A stretch of DNA of 6,028 bases from Thermoplasmata archaeon (GCA_019594025.1 JAFDUB010000095.1:1-6028), one strand, 5' to 3'. Counted from the first letter of the stretch, positions 1 to 5,926 are shown. Program-made: numbers and translations. Notes: a model not told the origin generated them from the letters alone.

Positions 1-318
1 AGCGGTGATACGGAAGAACTCTGTGTAGATCTCAACTGCAAGTATTCCATGGATAAAAGGTTCAGAGGTAAATGTCCAGACTGCGGTGGAGATATTACCG
101 AGATGAGGTCATACAGAGGTAAAAGGTTCCTAGGTTGCTCTAACTATCCGGAATGTAAAAGAACTTATCCGTTACCACAAAAGGGTATGGTAGTCCATGA
201 GGGTGATACTTGTGAAGAGTGTGGTTCACCGATCATGAAGATCATATACAAAGGTAGAAAACCTTGGGAACTGTGTCCCGATATGGACTGCCCGTCTAAA
301 GAAGAAAATAAGGATTAA
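1..318 (+). CDS. topA: DNA topoisomerase I (type IA), C-terminal zinc-finger part, 5' truncated by window edge
   Basis: The frame is open from the first base and encodes 105 residues before TAA; an internal ATG at 49 is not the real start, because the cysteine pattern begins upstream of it. The protein is a string of C4 zinc fingers. C8-x4-C13 is the tail of one finger, C25-x2-C28 with C46-x5-C52 is a complete finger containing the typical GCSNYPEC segment, and C71-x2-C74 with C92-x4-C97 is a second complete one. In type IA topoisomerases such fingers follow the catalytic core, bind single-stranded DNA and help relax negative supercoils. The core with its active-site tyrosine lies outside the window, so the enzyme class rests on the finger family alone. 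Reverse gyrase and a stand-alone finger protein are less likely. The stop overlaps the convergent rpl40e gene by 4 bp. Confidence 0.88.
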   Translation, partial: SGDTEELCVDLNCKYSMDKRFRGKCPDCGGDITEMRSYRGKRFLGCSNYPECKRTYPLPQKGMVVHEGDTCEECGSPIMKIIYKGRKPWELCPDMDCPSKEENKD

Positions 319-464
319 AGTCTTCTGCTCTCCTTAGCCTTCATTCTAAGATGTTTACGTCCGCAGCGGCGGCACTGTTTTGCTCTAACCGGATTGTTTG
401 CGGAGCAGCTCATACATATCTTTTTGTGAAGTAACCTTTTTTCTGCTTCAGGGAATCTAGCCAT
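315..464 (-). CDS. rpl40e: 50S ribosomal protein L40e
   Basis: This complete 49-residue gene is short enough to be missed by ORF callers. The product begins MARFPEAEKRLL and ends MKAKESRRL, which is the conserved frame of archaeal L40e (about 50 residues). It has one C4 zinc ribbon, C17-x2-C20-x10-C31-x2-C34, and is rich in Lys/Arg, as expected for a small rRNA-binding protein of the large subunit. In eukaryotes the homologue is made as a ubiquitin fusion; here, as in other archaea, it stands alone. The start ATG (464-462) is preceded by AGGTG and a six-base spacer. The gene converges on topA, sharing 4 bp of stop codons, and is divergent from rpiA. Confidence 0.96.
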   Translation of the reverse strand: MARFPEAEKRLLHKKICMSCSANNPVRAKQCRRCGRKHLRMKAKESRRL

Positions 465-470
465 CAGTAA

Positions 471-475
471 CACCT
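471..475 (-). promoter_or_regulatory. Shine-Dalgarno site of rpl40e
   Basis: AGGTG on the minus strand lies six bases (TTACTG) before the ATG of rpl40e. It complements the archaeal 16S 3' end. The GTG within it is in frame with the gene but is the ribosome binding site, not the start. Confidence 0.8.
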
Positions 476-504
476 TAACTAATTGTGGAGTGACGAGTAA
501 CTCG

Positions 505-514
505 TTATATATAA
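505..514 (-). promoter_or_regulatory. Probable TATA box of rpl40e
   Basis: TTATATATAA is a perfect palindrome centred about 45 bp upstream of the rpl40e start. With the usual archaeal spacing of 26-27 bp, transcription would begin near 483 and leave a leader of about 19 bases that includes the SD. Being symmetrical it could also work rightward, but rpiA has a better placed box at 551-556. Confidence 0.55.
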
Positions 515-528
515 ATCCTTCCTTGAGC

Positions 529-546
529 GATTCGAATCAATCGAAT
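529..546. repeat. Palindrome and repeated TCGAAT upstream of the rpiA TATA box
   Basis: GATTCGAATC (529-538) is a perfect 10-bp palindrome. Its TCGAAT (532-537) recurs at 541-546, nine bases on. The cluster ends four bases before the proposed rpiA TATA box and could hold a regulator or be part of the factor-B recognition region. No family is known to me for this motif. Confidence 0.35.
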
Positions 547-550
547 GTAA

Positions 551-556
551 TATATA
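551..556 (+). promoter_or_regulatory. TATA box of rpiA (leaderless mRNA)
   Basis: TATATA is centred 26.5 bp before the ATG at 580, so the predicted transcription start is the start codon itself. There is no SD before that ATG. The usp promoter (1742-1747) has the same hexamer at the same distance. Confidence 0.6.
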
Positions 557-561
557 CACCC

Positions 562-581
562 CCTATCGATAACCTATCGAT
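562..581. repeat. Direct repeat CCTATCGAT at the rpiA transcription/translation start
   Basis: CCTATCGAT occurs at 562-570 and again at 573-581, an 11-bp period or about one helical turn; each copy contains the palindrome ATCGAT. The second copy covers the start codon. The position between TATA box and ATG would suit a repressor site, but the repeat is short and may be chance. Confidence 0.35.
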
Positions 582-1257
582 GTTGGTAGAAAAAAGAAAC
601 GCCGGTAGGAGGGCTGTTGAATATATCAAAGATGGTATGGTGGTCGGACTCGGTACCGGTTCTACCACTAAACATGCGGTTGACGCTCTTGCCGAGAGAA
701 TAAGAAAAGAAGAATTGGACGTCGTATGTATACCTACTTCGAAGGCAACCGAAGAGCAGGCCAAGGACCTTGACATTCCATTAAGTAATCTGAATGAATA
801 TGAAAAAATCGACCTTACCATTGATGGTGCAGACGAAGTCGATCCCAACATGAATTTGATCAAGGGCGGAGGCGGCGCACTTTTAAGAGAAAAACTAGTG
901 GCTATAAATTCAAAAACTGTAATCATCGTAGTGGATAGTTCAAAGATCGTTGATAAGTTGGGAGTAAACTTCGAACTACCGGTTGAGGTGGTACCATTTT
1001 GTCCCAACGCAACAATGAGGATGCTGGAAAAGTTAGAATGCGGTACCAACCTTAGGATGCACAACTCCTCAGTGTTTAAAACGGACAATTTAAACTACAT
1101 GATCGACTGTAGATTTGAAGGAATAAAAAGTCCTGGTGAGCTATCGATTAAGCTTAACCGTATACCGACAGTTGTGGAAAACGGACTATTTTTGAACCTT
1201 GCAGACCGTATACTCGTGGGTAAAAAGGGAGAAGTAGAGGAATGGATTAGAGGATAG
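580..1257 (+). CDS. rpiA: Ribose-5-phosphate isomerase A
   Basis: RpiA interconverts ribose 5-phosphate and ribulose 5-phosphate, supplying ribose for nucleotides in the cytoplasm. The 225-residue product has the family signatures in order: GLGTGSTT (23-30, phosphate-binding loop), SKATEEQA (54-61), TIDGADEVD (80-88) with the catalytic-site aspartates D82 and D85, KGGGG (95-99) with the conserved lysine, E104 (the presumed catalytic base), and VVENGLF (198-204) near the C terminus. All key residues are present and the length matches other RpiA proteins. The frame is open upstream to a GTG at 490, but the extra 30 residues are Ser/Asn-rich, unlike any RpiA N terminus, and span the TATA box, so I use ATG 580. 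The 3' end overlaps the convergent regulator gene by 11 bp. Confidence 0.96.
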   Translation: MLVEKRNAGRRAVEYIKDGMVVGLGTGSTTKHAVDALAERIRKEELDVVCIPTSKATEEQAKDLDIPLSNLNEYEKIDLTIDGADEVDPNMNLIKGGGGALLREKLVAINSKTVIIVVDSSKIVDKLGVNFELPVEVVPFCPNATMRMLEKLECGTNLRMHNSSVFKTDNLNYMIDCRFEGIKSPGELSIKLNRIPTVVENGLFLNLADRILVGKKGEVEEWIRG

Positions 1258-1621
1258 TTTCCGCGAACTCCTTTATCCTCCTAATATTCTCCCGAATTTC
1301 TTTCACCTTTTCCATCTCTTTTTCCTCTATCTCTGCTATTATATCCTCAATGGGTTTTTTCAAGCTGTAACCGTGAACCGGGCGACCCTTTCCCTCTTTT
1401 TTGATATCACGTTTCTCTACCCATCCTAGATCCCTCAGCTCGTTAGTAGCGATGGATACCTCCGGTTGTCTAAGGCTCGTGTAGTCCTCGATATTTCTGC
1501 TGGTAGTTTCGTCTCTACCGGCAATGAATACCAGGGCCCGGGCTATGTTCTTTTTTACACCTGCTTTCATCAAGCGTTCGACCAATTCTTTATTTTCACT
1601 CGAGCGATTTTTTTTCTCCAT
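1247..1621 (-). CDS. Winged-helix transcriptional regulator (small archaeal family)
   Basis: This is a 124-residue, single-domain DNA-binding protein. Residues about 14-88 form a winged helix-turn-helix: ARALVFIAGRDETTSRNIE is followed by the recognition helix (about 51-66, RQPEVSIATNELRDLGW) and a basic wing KKEGKGRPVHGYSL. Residues about 91-122 are charged, alternating Glu/Lys-Arg, and should form a dimerising coiled coil. It resembles the short archaeal 'predicted transcriptional regulator' proteins near the MarR/TrmB groups; the effector is unknown and no ligand domain is visible. The start is ATG at 1621, after AGGTG plus six bases; the in-frame GTG at 1630 belongs to that SD. It converges with rpiA (11-bp overlap) and is divergent from the usp-permease operon, which it might control, though this is only inferred from position. 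Confidence 0.85.
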   Translation of the reverse strand: MEKKNRSSENKELVERLMKAGVKKNIARALVFIAGRDETTSRNIEDYTSLRQPEVSIATNELRDLGWVEKRDIKKEGKGRPVHGYSLKKPIEDIIAEIEEKEMEKVKEIRENIRRIKEFAETIL

Positions 1622-1627
1622 GATATA

Positions 1628-1632
1628 CACCT
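1628..1632 (-). promoter_or_regulatory. Shine-Dalgarno site of the small winged-helix regulator
   Basis: AGGTG on the minus strand, then TATATC, then ATG at 1621. It decides the start against the in-frame GTG at 1630-1628. Confidence 0.75.
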
Positions 1633-1655
1633 ACACCATATATTTATTTGATAGC

Positions 1656-1663
1656 ATATATTA
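1656..1663 (-). promoter_or_regulatory. Probable TATA box of the small winged-helix regulator
   Basis: TAATATAT on the minus strand is centred about 38 bp before the start codon. A start of transcription 26-27 bp downstream falls at about 1632, the first base of the SD, giving an 11-base leader made only of SD plus spacer. The whole 149-bp divergent region (1622-1770) is AT-rich, so other boxes (for example near 1668-1674) are possible. Confidence 0.45.
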
Positions 1664-1741
1664 CTTATTAAATACTAGCCCTTCTTTTTATATTTTTTGG
1701 AAGATGAGCAAATCGATATGGAAAAACCGAGGAGAAATATG

Positions 1742-1747
1742 TATATA
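1742..1747 (+). promoter_or_regulatory. TATA box of the usp-permease operon (leaderless mRNA)
   Basis: TATATA is centred 26.5 bp before the ATG at 1771, exactly as for rpiA. It is preceded by a purine-rich stretch (GAGGAGAAA, 1730-1738) suitable as a BRE. No SD precedes the start codon, so transcription probably begins at the ATG. Confidence 0.6.
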
Positions 1748-1770
1748 CCTCTAAATAGATTAATTGGCCG

Positions 1771-2583
1771 ATGTCCATGTTTGAGAGAATCCTGATTGCT
1801 ACCGACAATTCACCCTTGATGAGAAATGCTATTCAATACACCGCCCAGGCTTTCCCGTATGCGGACTACCATTTAATAAACGTTATCAACACGAGTGACG
1901 GTAGCATACCTCAAACACCTTTGATGCAGAGTCACCTGAAAAAAATAGCTAAAGAGGCGTTAAAGAAAGGAAGTAACATTTTGAAGGATATGGGAATAGC
2001 GGATGTCAAACTTGCGATGCCTTCCGGAAGACCTTCAAAAGAAATCATGAAGTATACTTATAAAAAAAATGTCGATTTGATAGTGATGGCCACCCATTCT
2101 AAAAGCGGAACCCAGAGAGTACATATAGGCGAGACCGCAATTCATTCACTACAACTTACCCATATACCCTCCTTAGTTTTTTCATGTGAATGCGAACCAA
2201 AAATACCCGCTAGTATATTCAATCCTACTTCCTTCAGCAAGTACTCCGTCGAAGCAAGCATTTTGGCCCAGGATTTAGCGAGTTATTTTGGAGCAAGGCT
2301 CACAACATTTCACTTCGGGAGTAAGGATCCGGGCGAGGCGGTGGGTAAAATAAAAAACAGGGCAAAAAAGAAAGGGATAGAATTTGACCTGGTAATCGAC
2401 AAAGATGCAAATGATGAGAAGTTGCTGAGGGAATCTAAAAAATATGACCTGATGGTGGGAAGCAGAGGTCGAGGAAGCTTAATTTATAAATTTAGACATT
2501 TGATACCAAGACTAGCGTTGAGTAACCTTGAAAAAGAGCTGATCGCCGAAGGTTCTATACCCTTCCTGATGATCGGAGATTAA
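1771..2583 (+). CDS. Tandem-domain universal stress protein (UspA family)
   Basis: The 270-residue product consists of two Usp folds. Domain 1 (about 3-138) starts FERILIATDNS, with the usual Asp (D12) after strand 1, and contains DLIVMATHS before the nucleotide loop. Domain 2 (about 155-270) is more divergent but keeps YDLMVGSRGRGS (225-236) and the terminal strand IPFLMIG. ATP-binding Usp proteins have G-2x-G-9x-G-(S/T). Here domain 1 reads A-T-H-S, nine residues, G-E, and domain 2 has G-S-R-G (230-233) but no glycine nine residues later. Both sites therefore look degenerate, and the protein may bind nucleotide weakly or not at all. It is soluble, with no signal or membrane segment. The permease follows after a few bases, so it is likely a partner or regulator of that transporter. 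ATG 1771 is chosen over ATG 1777 because of the TATA spacing. Confidence 0.87.
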   Translation: MSMFERILIATDNSPLMRNAIQYTAQAFPYADYHLINVINTSDGSIPQTPLMQSHLKKIAKEALKKGSNILKDMGIADVKLAMPSGRPSKEIMKYTYKKNVDLIVMATHSKSGTQRVHIGETAIHSLQLTHIPSLVFSCECEPKIPASIFNPTSFSKYSVEASILAQDLASYFGARLTTFHFGSKDPGEAVGKIKNRAKKKGIEFDLVIDKDANDEKLLRESKKYDLMVGSRGRGSLIYKFRHLIPRLALSNLEKELIAEGSIPFLMIGD

Positions 2584-2588
2584 AGAAC

Positions 2589-2593
2589 AGGTG
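2589..2593 (+). promoter_or_regulatory. Shine-Dalgarno site of the permease gene, pointing to a TTG start
   Basis: AGGTG followed by AACCCG and TTG at 2600. The same AGGTG-six-start spacing is seen at rpl40e, the small regulator and eno. The GTG at 2591, the longest-ORF start, lies inside this site and has no SD of its own. Confidence 0.65.
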
Positions 2594-2599
2594 AACCCG

Positions 2600-3910
2600 T
2601 TGAATGTCATTTTGATCGGTACTATCGCCATCTTCGCCTTGACCTATTATGGAGTTATAAGTAAGAATCTGCATAGAACAGTTGCCGCCATGGCCGGAGC
2701 TGTGGCGATGATATTGTTCGGTCAAATTATGTCCTTTTACTCCGCAGATATGGCGGTTACATATATCGATTTTAACACTCTGGGTTTAATACTTGGTTTG
2801 ATGATCATTCACGGACTACTCGGTGAAACAGGTTTTATGAAATATTTAGCGATTAAAACCGCTAAATTATCAAAGGGAAGTTATTATCGATTGCTCGCAC
2901 TTTTTGTATTGATCACCGCTTTTGTTTCCGCATTTTTAGACAACGTTACCACGGTCTTACTGGTCGTACCGGTTACAGTTATAATCGCTAGAGAGTTGGA
3001 AATCAACCCGATACCTTTCCTCATAGTGGAAATGATATCTTCTAATATAGGAGGGGTTTCAACATTGGTGGGAGACCCTCCAAACGTGATGATTGCGAGT
3101 GCCGCGCAGATTAGATTTATAGATTTTTTAATTTATTTGGCACCTATTGTATTAATAGTCCTTGGGATTACGATACTGATGTTCGAATTATTGTTTAAAG
3201 ACGTGTTGGAAAGGGATATGGAGAAATTCAAAAACATAATGAAAATGGATGAATCCGAGTGTATAACAAATAGGCCTCTACTGCACAAATCATTGTTCGT
3301 TCTGTTTTTAACTCTGATTCTTTTTATGATTCACCACATTATCGGTATAGACCCGTGGGTAATCGCTTTGTTGGGTGCCTCATTATTGTTATTGCTTTCT
3401 TTTTCGGAGCCGGAAGCGGCTCTCCGGTATGTCAATTGGACTACTTTGATATTCTTTGCCGGACTTTTCATTTTGATAGGTGGTTTGTATGAAGCGGGAA
3501 TCATCGACTTGATAGCGGGTCAGGTTTTGAGCCTAAGCAGCGGAAATCTGGCTTTGACAGTATTCATCGTTTTAATTGGCAGCGGTTTGTTTGCAATGCT
3601 AGTGGGAAATATACCTGCGGTAATCACGTTGATACCTGCAGTTAATATAGTCATAATCGAAAGTGGAATCGGAACGGGTTATCCAATAAATCCATTATGG
3701 TGGGCTTTGGCATTAGGTGTAGGTCTTGGGGGTAATGGAACTCTTTTCAGTTCTCCATCAAATCTCATAGTTTCAAACATCTCGGAGAAGATGGGGTATC
3801 CTATATCTTTTAGGAAGTACACCGCTATAGGCCTGCCCATAACACTATTTACATTACTCCTTTCATTCTTTTTGCTCTACGGATTCTACGTACTTTTACT
3901 GAGCCCATAA
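2600..3910 (+). CDS. ArsB/NhaD-type (ion transporter superfamily) membrane permease
   Basis: This is a polytopic inner-membrane protein of 436 residues from TTG 2600 (439 if GTG 2591 is used), with roughly ten or more hydrophobic segments in two halves around a charged cytoplasmic loop at about 200-228. The first half has SAFLDNVTT (110-118) and STLVGDPPNVMI (154-165), the signature of the ArsB/NhaD/CitM-like transporters. The second half has the matching elements LVGNIPAVI (334-342) and GLGGNGTLFSSPSN (375-388). In relatives the second element usually reads DN; here the Asp is Gly336, an asymmetric change in a presumed substrate/ion site. Members export arsenite, exchange Na+/H+ or move carboxylates or sulfate, and the substrate cannot be decided here. 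It is the second gene of an operon with usp, 16 bp after the usp stop by this start. The 3' end overlaps eno by 25 bp. Confidence 0.88.
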   Translation: MNVILIGTIAIFALTYYGVISKNLHRTVAAMAGAVAMILFGQIMSFYSADMAVTYIDFNTLGLILGLMIIHGLLGETGFMKYLAIKTAKLSKGSYYRLLALFVLITAFVSAFLDNVTTVLLVVPVTVIIARELEINPIPFLIVEMISSNIGGVSTLVGDPPNVMIASAAQIRFIDFLIYLAPIVLIVLGITILMFELLFKDVLERDMEKFKNIMKMDESECITNRPLLHKSLFVLFLTLILFMIHHIIGIDPWVIALLGASLLLLLSFSEPEAALRYVNWTTLIFFAGLFILIGGLYEAGIIDLIAGQVLSLSSGNLALTVFIVLIGSGLFAMLVGNIPAVITLIPAVNIVIIESGIGTGYPINPLWWALALGVGLGGNGTLFSSPSNLIVSNISEKMGYPISFRKYTAIGLPITLFTLLLSFFLLYGFYVLLLSP

Positions 3911-5145
3911 CTGGAAAACGCACCTAGTTCTTTTTCTATCTCCAGCAGCCGGTTGTACTTGACAGTGCGTTCACCTCTGCAGGGTGCACCGGATTTAATC
4001 TGGCCGCATGATAGTGCTACAGATAGATCCGCTATAAAATCATCTGTTGTTTCACCGGAGCGGTGAGAGACCATTATTCCATAGCCGCTACTCATGGCTA
4101 AAGAGGCCGCGTCAAGTGCTTCGCTCAGTGAACCGATTTGATTGACTTTCAGCAGTACGGCGTTGCAAACACCTTCGCTTATACCCCTTTCTATAATCGT
4201 AGGGTTGCTGACGAATATATCGTCGCCGACTATCTGAACGTCTTCTCCGATACGTGTAGTAATCTCCTTGAATCCGGACCAATCATCTTCTGCCAATGGG
4301 TCTTCTAAAGAAACTATGGGGTATTTACCTATCAACATCTCGTAAAAGTCCACCATCTCGGAGGACTCCAGTTCTTTTCCACCGAAGGAGTACAAACCAT
4401 CGGTGTAAAACTCAGAAGCCGCCGTATCGACTGCGATCTTAACTTCCCCGGTATAGCCCAACTGGTCTATAGCTTCTAGGATGAGTTCAAAGGGCTCAAT
4501 TGGATCGTCAATGGGAGGTGCGTATCCCCCTTCATCGCCTACGTTGGTGGCAACCGGGCCGTAGCGGTCCTTTAACAATGCGCCAAGGGCATGATAAACC
4601 TCCACCCCCATCCTGAGAGCTTCGCTGAAATTAGATGCACCCACGGGAGCTATCATGTGCTCCTGTATATCAAGGTCGTTTCCGGCGTGTTCGCCACCGT
4701 TAATTACATTCAGGAAGGGTACCGGTAGTTTAACGTCGTTGGGTCTCCCTAGGTATACATACAGGGGTAAATCAACAGCAGCCGCAGCGGCTTTTGATAC
4801 CGCCAAGGACACAGCTAGTATGGAATTAGCACCCAGAGAACTTTTATCCTCCGTACCATCTAACTCTAACATTGTTTTATCTATACCCACCTGATCCCTG
4901 ACGTCATAACCGATTAACATTGGGGCGATCTGTTCTTCTATATTTTCTACAGCAGTCAAAACACCCTTGCCTCTATATCTTTCTCCATCATCTCTCAGTT
5001 CTAACGCCTCTCTTTTGCCGGTAGATGCACCGGAGGGAACGGATGCCTTTCCTATGGATACGGGGGTAGTAACCGTGACTTGAACAGTCGGATTTCCTCG
5101 TGAATCCAGCACCTCTAACGCGTCTATGGAATTGACCTCGTACAT
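3886..5145 (-). CDS. eno: Enolase (phosphopyruvate hydratase)
   Basis: Enolase reversibly dehydrates 2-phosphoglycerate to phosphoenolpyruvate in glycolysis and gluconeogenesis; it is cytoplasmic and needs Mg2+. The 419-residue product has normal family length and every key element: the N-terminal DSRGNPTV (14-21), the mobile loop SGASTG (38-43), GGEHAGN with H153, NVGDEGGYAP (201-210) with catalytic E205, the metal ligands D240, E281 (SLEDP) and D308 (VGDD), the catalytic base K333 in LLKVNQIGSL, SHRSGETTD (360-368) and K384 in QIKSGAP. The C terminus (after about 408) is a short, Ser-rich tail that lies in the overlap with the permease gene. ATG 5145 is preceded by AGGTG and six bases; the in-frame GTG at 5154 is part of this SD. 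The gene follows the 194-residue regulator on the same strand after 130 bp, with its own probable promoter. Confidence 0.98.
   Translation of the reverse strand: MYEVNSIDALEVLDSRGNPTVQVTVTTPVSIGKASVPSGASTGKREALELRDDGERYRGKGVLTAVENIEEQIAPMLIGYDVRDQVGIDKTMLELDGTEDKSSLGANSILAVSLAVSKAAAAAVDLPLYVYLGRPNDVKLPVPFLNVINGGEHAGNDLDIQEHMIAPVGASNFSEALRMGVEVYHALGALLKDRYGPVATNVGDEGGYAPPIDDPIEPFELILEAIDQLGYTGEVKIAVDTAASEFYTDGLYSFGGKELESSEMVDFYEMLIGKYPIVSLEDPLAEDDWSGFKEITTRIGEDVQIVGDDIFVSNPTIIERGISEGVCNAVLLKVNQIGSLSEALDAASLAMSSGYGIMVSHRSGETTDDFIADLSVALSCGQIKSGAPCRGERTVKYNRLLEIEKELGAFSSYGLSKST
3928..3936 (+). terminator. Possible T-rich terminator of the usp-permease operon
   Basis: TTCTTTTTC begins 18 bp after the permease stop codon, inside the end of eno on the other strand. 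Archaeal termination often needs only a T-run in the non-template strand. There is no stem-loop, and the tract also encodes Lys/Glu codons of eno, so this is tentative. Confidence 0.25.
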
Positions 5146-5151
5146 GATTAA

Positions 5152-5156
5152 CACCT
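5152..5156 (-). promoter_or_regulatory. Shine-Dalgarno site of eno
   Basis: AGGTG on the minus strand, spacer TTAATC, ATG at 5145. It fixes the start three codons inside the longest ORF. Confidence 0.8.
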
Positions 5157-5178
5157 AATATGGGGAATATGACTTCTT

Positions 5179-5185
5179 GTATATG
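5179..5185 (-). promoter_or_regulatory. Probable TATA box of eno
   Basis: CATATAC on the minus strand is centred about 37 bp before the eno ATG. The predicted transcription start, near 5156, again coincides with the first base of the SD, leaving a leader of about 11 bases. The remaining gene-free DNA up to 5275 shows only a weak AGAGG/CCTCT stem (5243-5264) and, on the minus strand, a T5 run (5200-5196) that could end the upstream regulator transcript. Confidence 0.45.
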
Positions 5186-5275
5186 TTGATATCGGAAAAA
5201 CAATTCTATTACCCCACCTTTAGACGAGTTTACTTACGAAAGAGAGGATTTCCACAGAGCCTCTTCAGGACAGTA

Positions 5276-5860
5276 CTACCCATCCGATTTAAAGTCAGAT
5301 GCTACTTTTTTACTAAATTCCTCTAACTCATGATGGTTCTCGGTTTCCAATAAAAGCATCAACAATTTTAACCTAAAAAAATCCAATAAACCCATGTTTT
5401 GAGGGGTTTTTTTAAAGTGATATTTTGATCTCTCCGAAAAGCTGGAGAAGAACTCAGATATGTGTAAGGCAAGTTCGTCGGAACTGCTGTTCTTATATCC
5501 CATTCGGTCCATTCTTTCTAATATCTTTTTAGCATCGCCGACGTCCCACTCGATAATAGACGAGGCATCGACTTTATCATCCACTTTATCTGTTGTCATC
5601 AAAAATATGTCTGCCGTCCTGCCATATATCTTTCCAGGTACATGGTATCCTTTTTTTTCGGACACCATCTCTACCAATCCAACCTCTAGTAATCGTTGAA
5701 TGTGTCTATGTATAGTGGACCTATCTTTGTCAAGGATTTTAGAGAGTTCCGATATTGCCATGTCCTTTTCTTTCAGCAAATCAAGTATTTTGCTCCTAGT
5801 TTTGTCCACAGCGATCTTGATGGACTCCGGGTTTCGGACTATTTTAACTCCTTTCCTCAT
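5276..5860 (-). CDS. Winged-helix (ArsR-like) transcriptional regulator, 194 residues
   Basis: The N-terminal half is a winged helix-turn-helix: KIAVDKTRSKILDLLKEKD (15-33), ISELSKIL (36-43), the recognition helix DRSTIHRHIQRLLEVGLV (46-63) and a wing running to KIYGRTADIFL (77-87). This layout is common in archaeal ArsR-like regulators, and no cluster of cysteines that would sense metal is present (the protein has no Cys). The C-terminal half (about 100-190) is mostly helical, with WDVGDAKKILERMDRMGY and a hydrophobic helix MGLLDFFRLKLLMLLLE (156-172), and would serve for dimerisation or ligand sensing; I do not recognise its family. ATG 5860 has no SD but a TATA box about 25 bp upstream, so it is probably leaderless. 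Inverted repeats just upstream suggest it controls itself and the divergent gene at 5983. Confidence 0.82.
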   Translation of the reverse strand: MRKGVKIVRNPESIKIAVDKTRSKILDLLKEKDMAISELSKILDKDRSTIHRHIQRLLEVGLVEMVSEKKGYHVPGKIYGRTADIFLMTTDKVDDKVDASSIIEWDVGDAKKILERMDRMGYKNSSSDELALHISEFFSSFSERSKYHFKKTPQNMGLLDFFRLKLLMLLLETENHHELEEFSKKVASDFKSDG

Positions 5861-5880
5861 ACTTATGGTAGTATATGTAG

Positions 5881-5890
5881 GATATATTTA
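5881..5890 (-). promoter_or_regulatory. TATA box of the 194-residue regulator (leaderless mRNA)
   Basis: TAAATATATC on the minus strand is centred about 25-26 bp before the ATG at 5860. The sequence between box and ATG holds no SD, so transcription likely begins at or next to the start codon. Confidence 0.55.
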
Positions 5891-5896
5891 AAAAAC

Positions 5897-5926
5897 GTTT
5901 CGGTTTTTTGGGCTTCATCCCGAAAC
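5897..5926. promoter_or_regulatory. Inverted repeat GTTTCGG-N16-CCGAAAC, candidate operator
   Basis: The 7-bp arms 5897-5903 and 5920-5926 are perfect complements, 23 bp apart centre to centre, so the half-sites sit on about the same face of the helix. The repeat begins seven bases beyond the TATA box of the 194-residue regulator and lies in the divergent region, an expected place for a dimeric winged-helix protein to bind. An overlapping repeat AAAAAAC (5890-5896) / GTTTTTT (5903-5909) with a six-base loop is also present. Confidence 0.5.

Noticed and set aside
490..579. Upstream extension of rpiA from GTG 490 (30 extra residues)
   Set aside because: The residues are Ser/Asn-rich and do not resemble an RpiA N terminus; they cover the probable TATA box and repeats, and the family begins near ATG 580.
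537..1088. 183-codon open frame antisense to rpiA
   Set aside because: It is a shadow of the rpiA codons, Ser/Thr-rich, with no domain or start signal.
1704..1754. 16-codon ORF (MSKSIWKNRG...) before usp
   Set aside because: It overlaps the usp TATA box, has no SD or suitable promoter, and is more likely part of the promoter region.
1466..1754. Plus-strand frames of 61 and 76 codons opposite and beyond the small regulator
   Set aside because: They are rich in Phe/Tyr/Ile from reading the antisense and the AT-rich intergenic DNA; no initiation signals.
4655..5203. Open frames of 79 (+) and 71 (-) codons overlapping eno
   Set aside because: Both overlap the well conserved enolase frame and show no protein-like features of their own.
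5243..5264. AGAGG/CCTCT stem with a 12-base loop upstream of eno
   Set aside because: A five-pair stem with a large loop is weak, and it is not followed directly by a T-run; at most a minor terminator element.
5890..5909. AAAAAAC/GTTTTTT hairpin as an intrinsic terminator
   Set aside because: No gene ends nearby on either strand; it lies between two divergent starts, and the arms are nearly all A/T.
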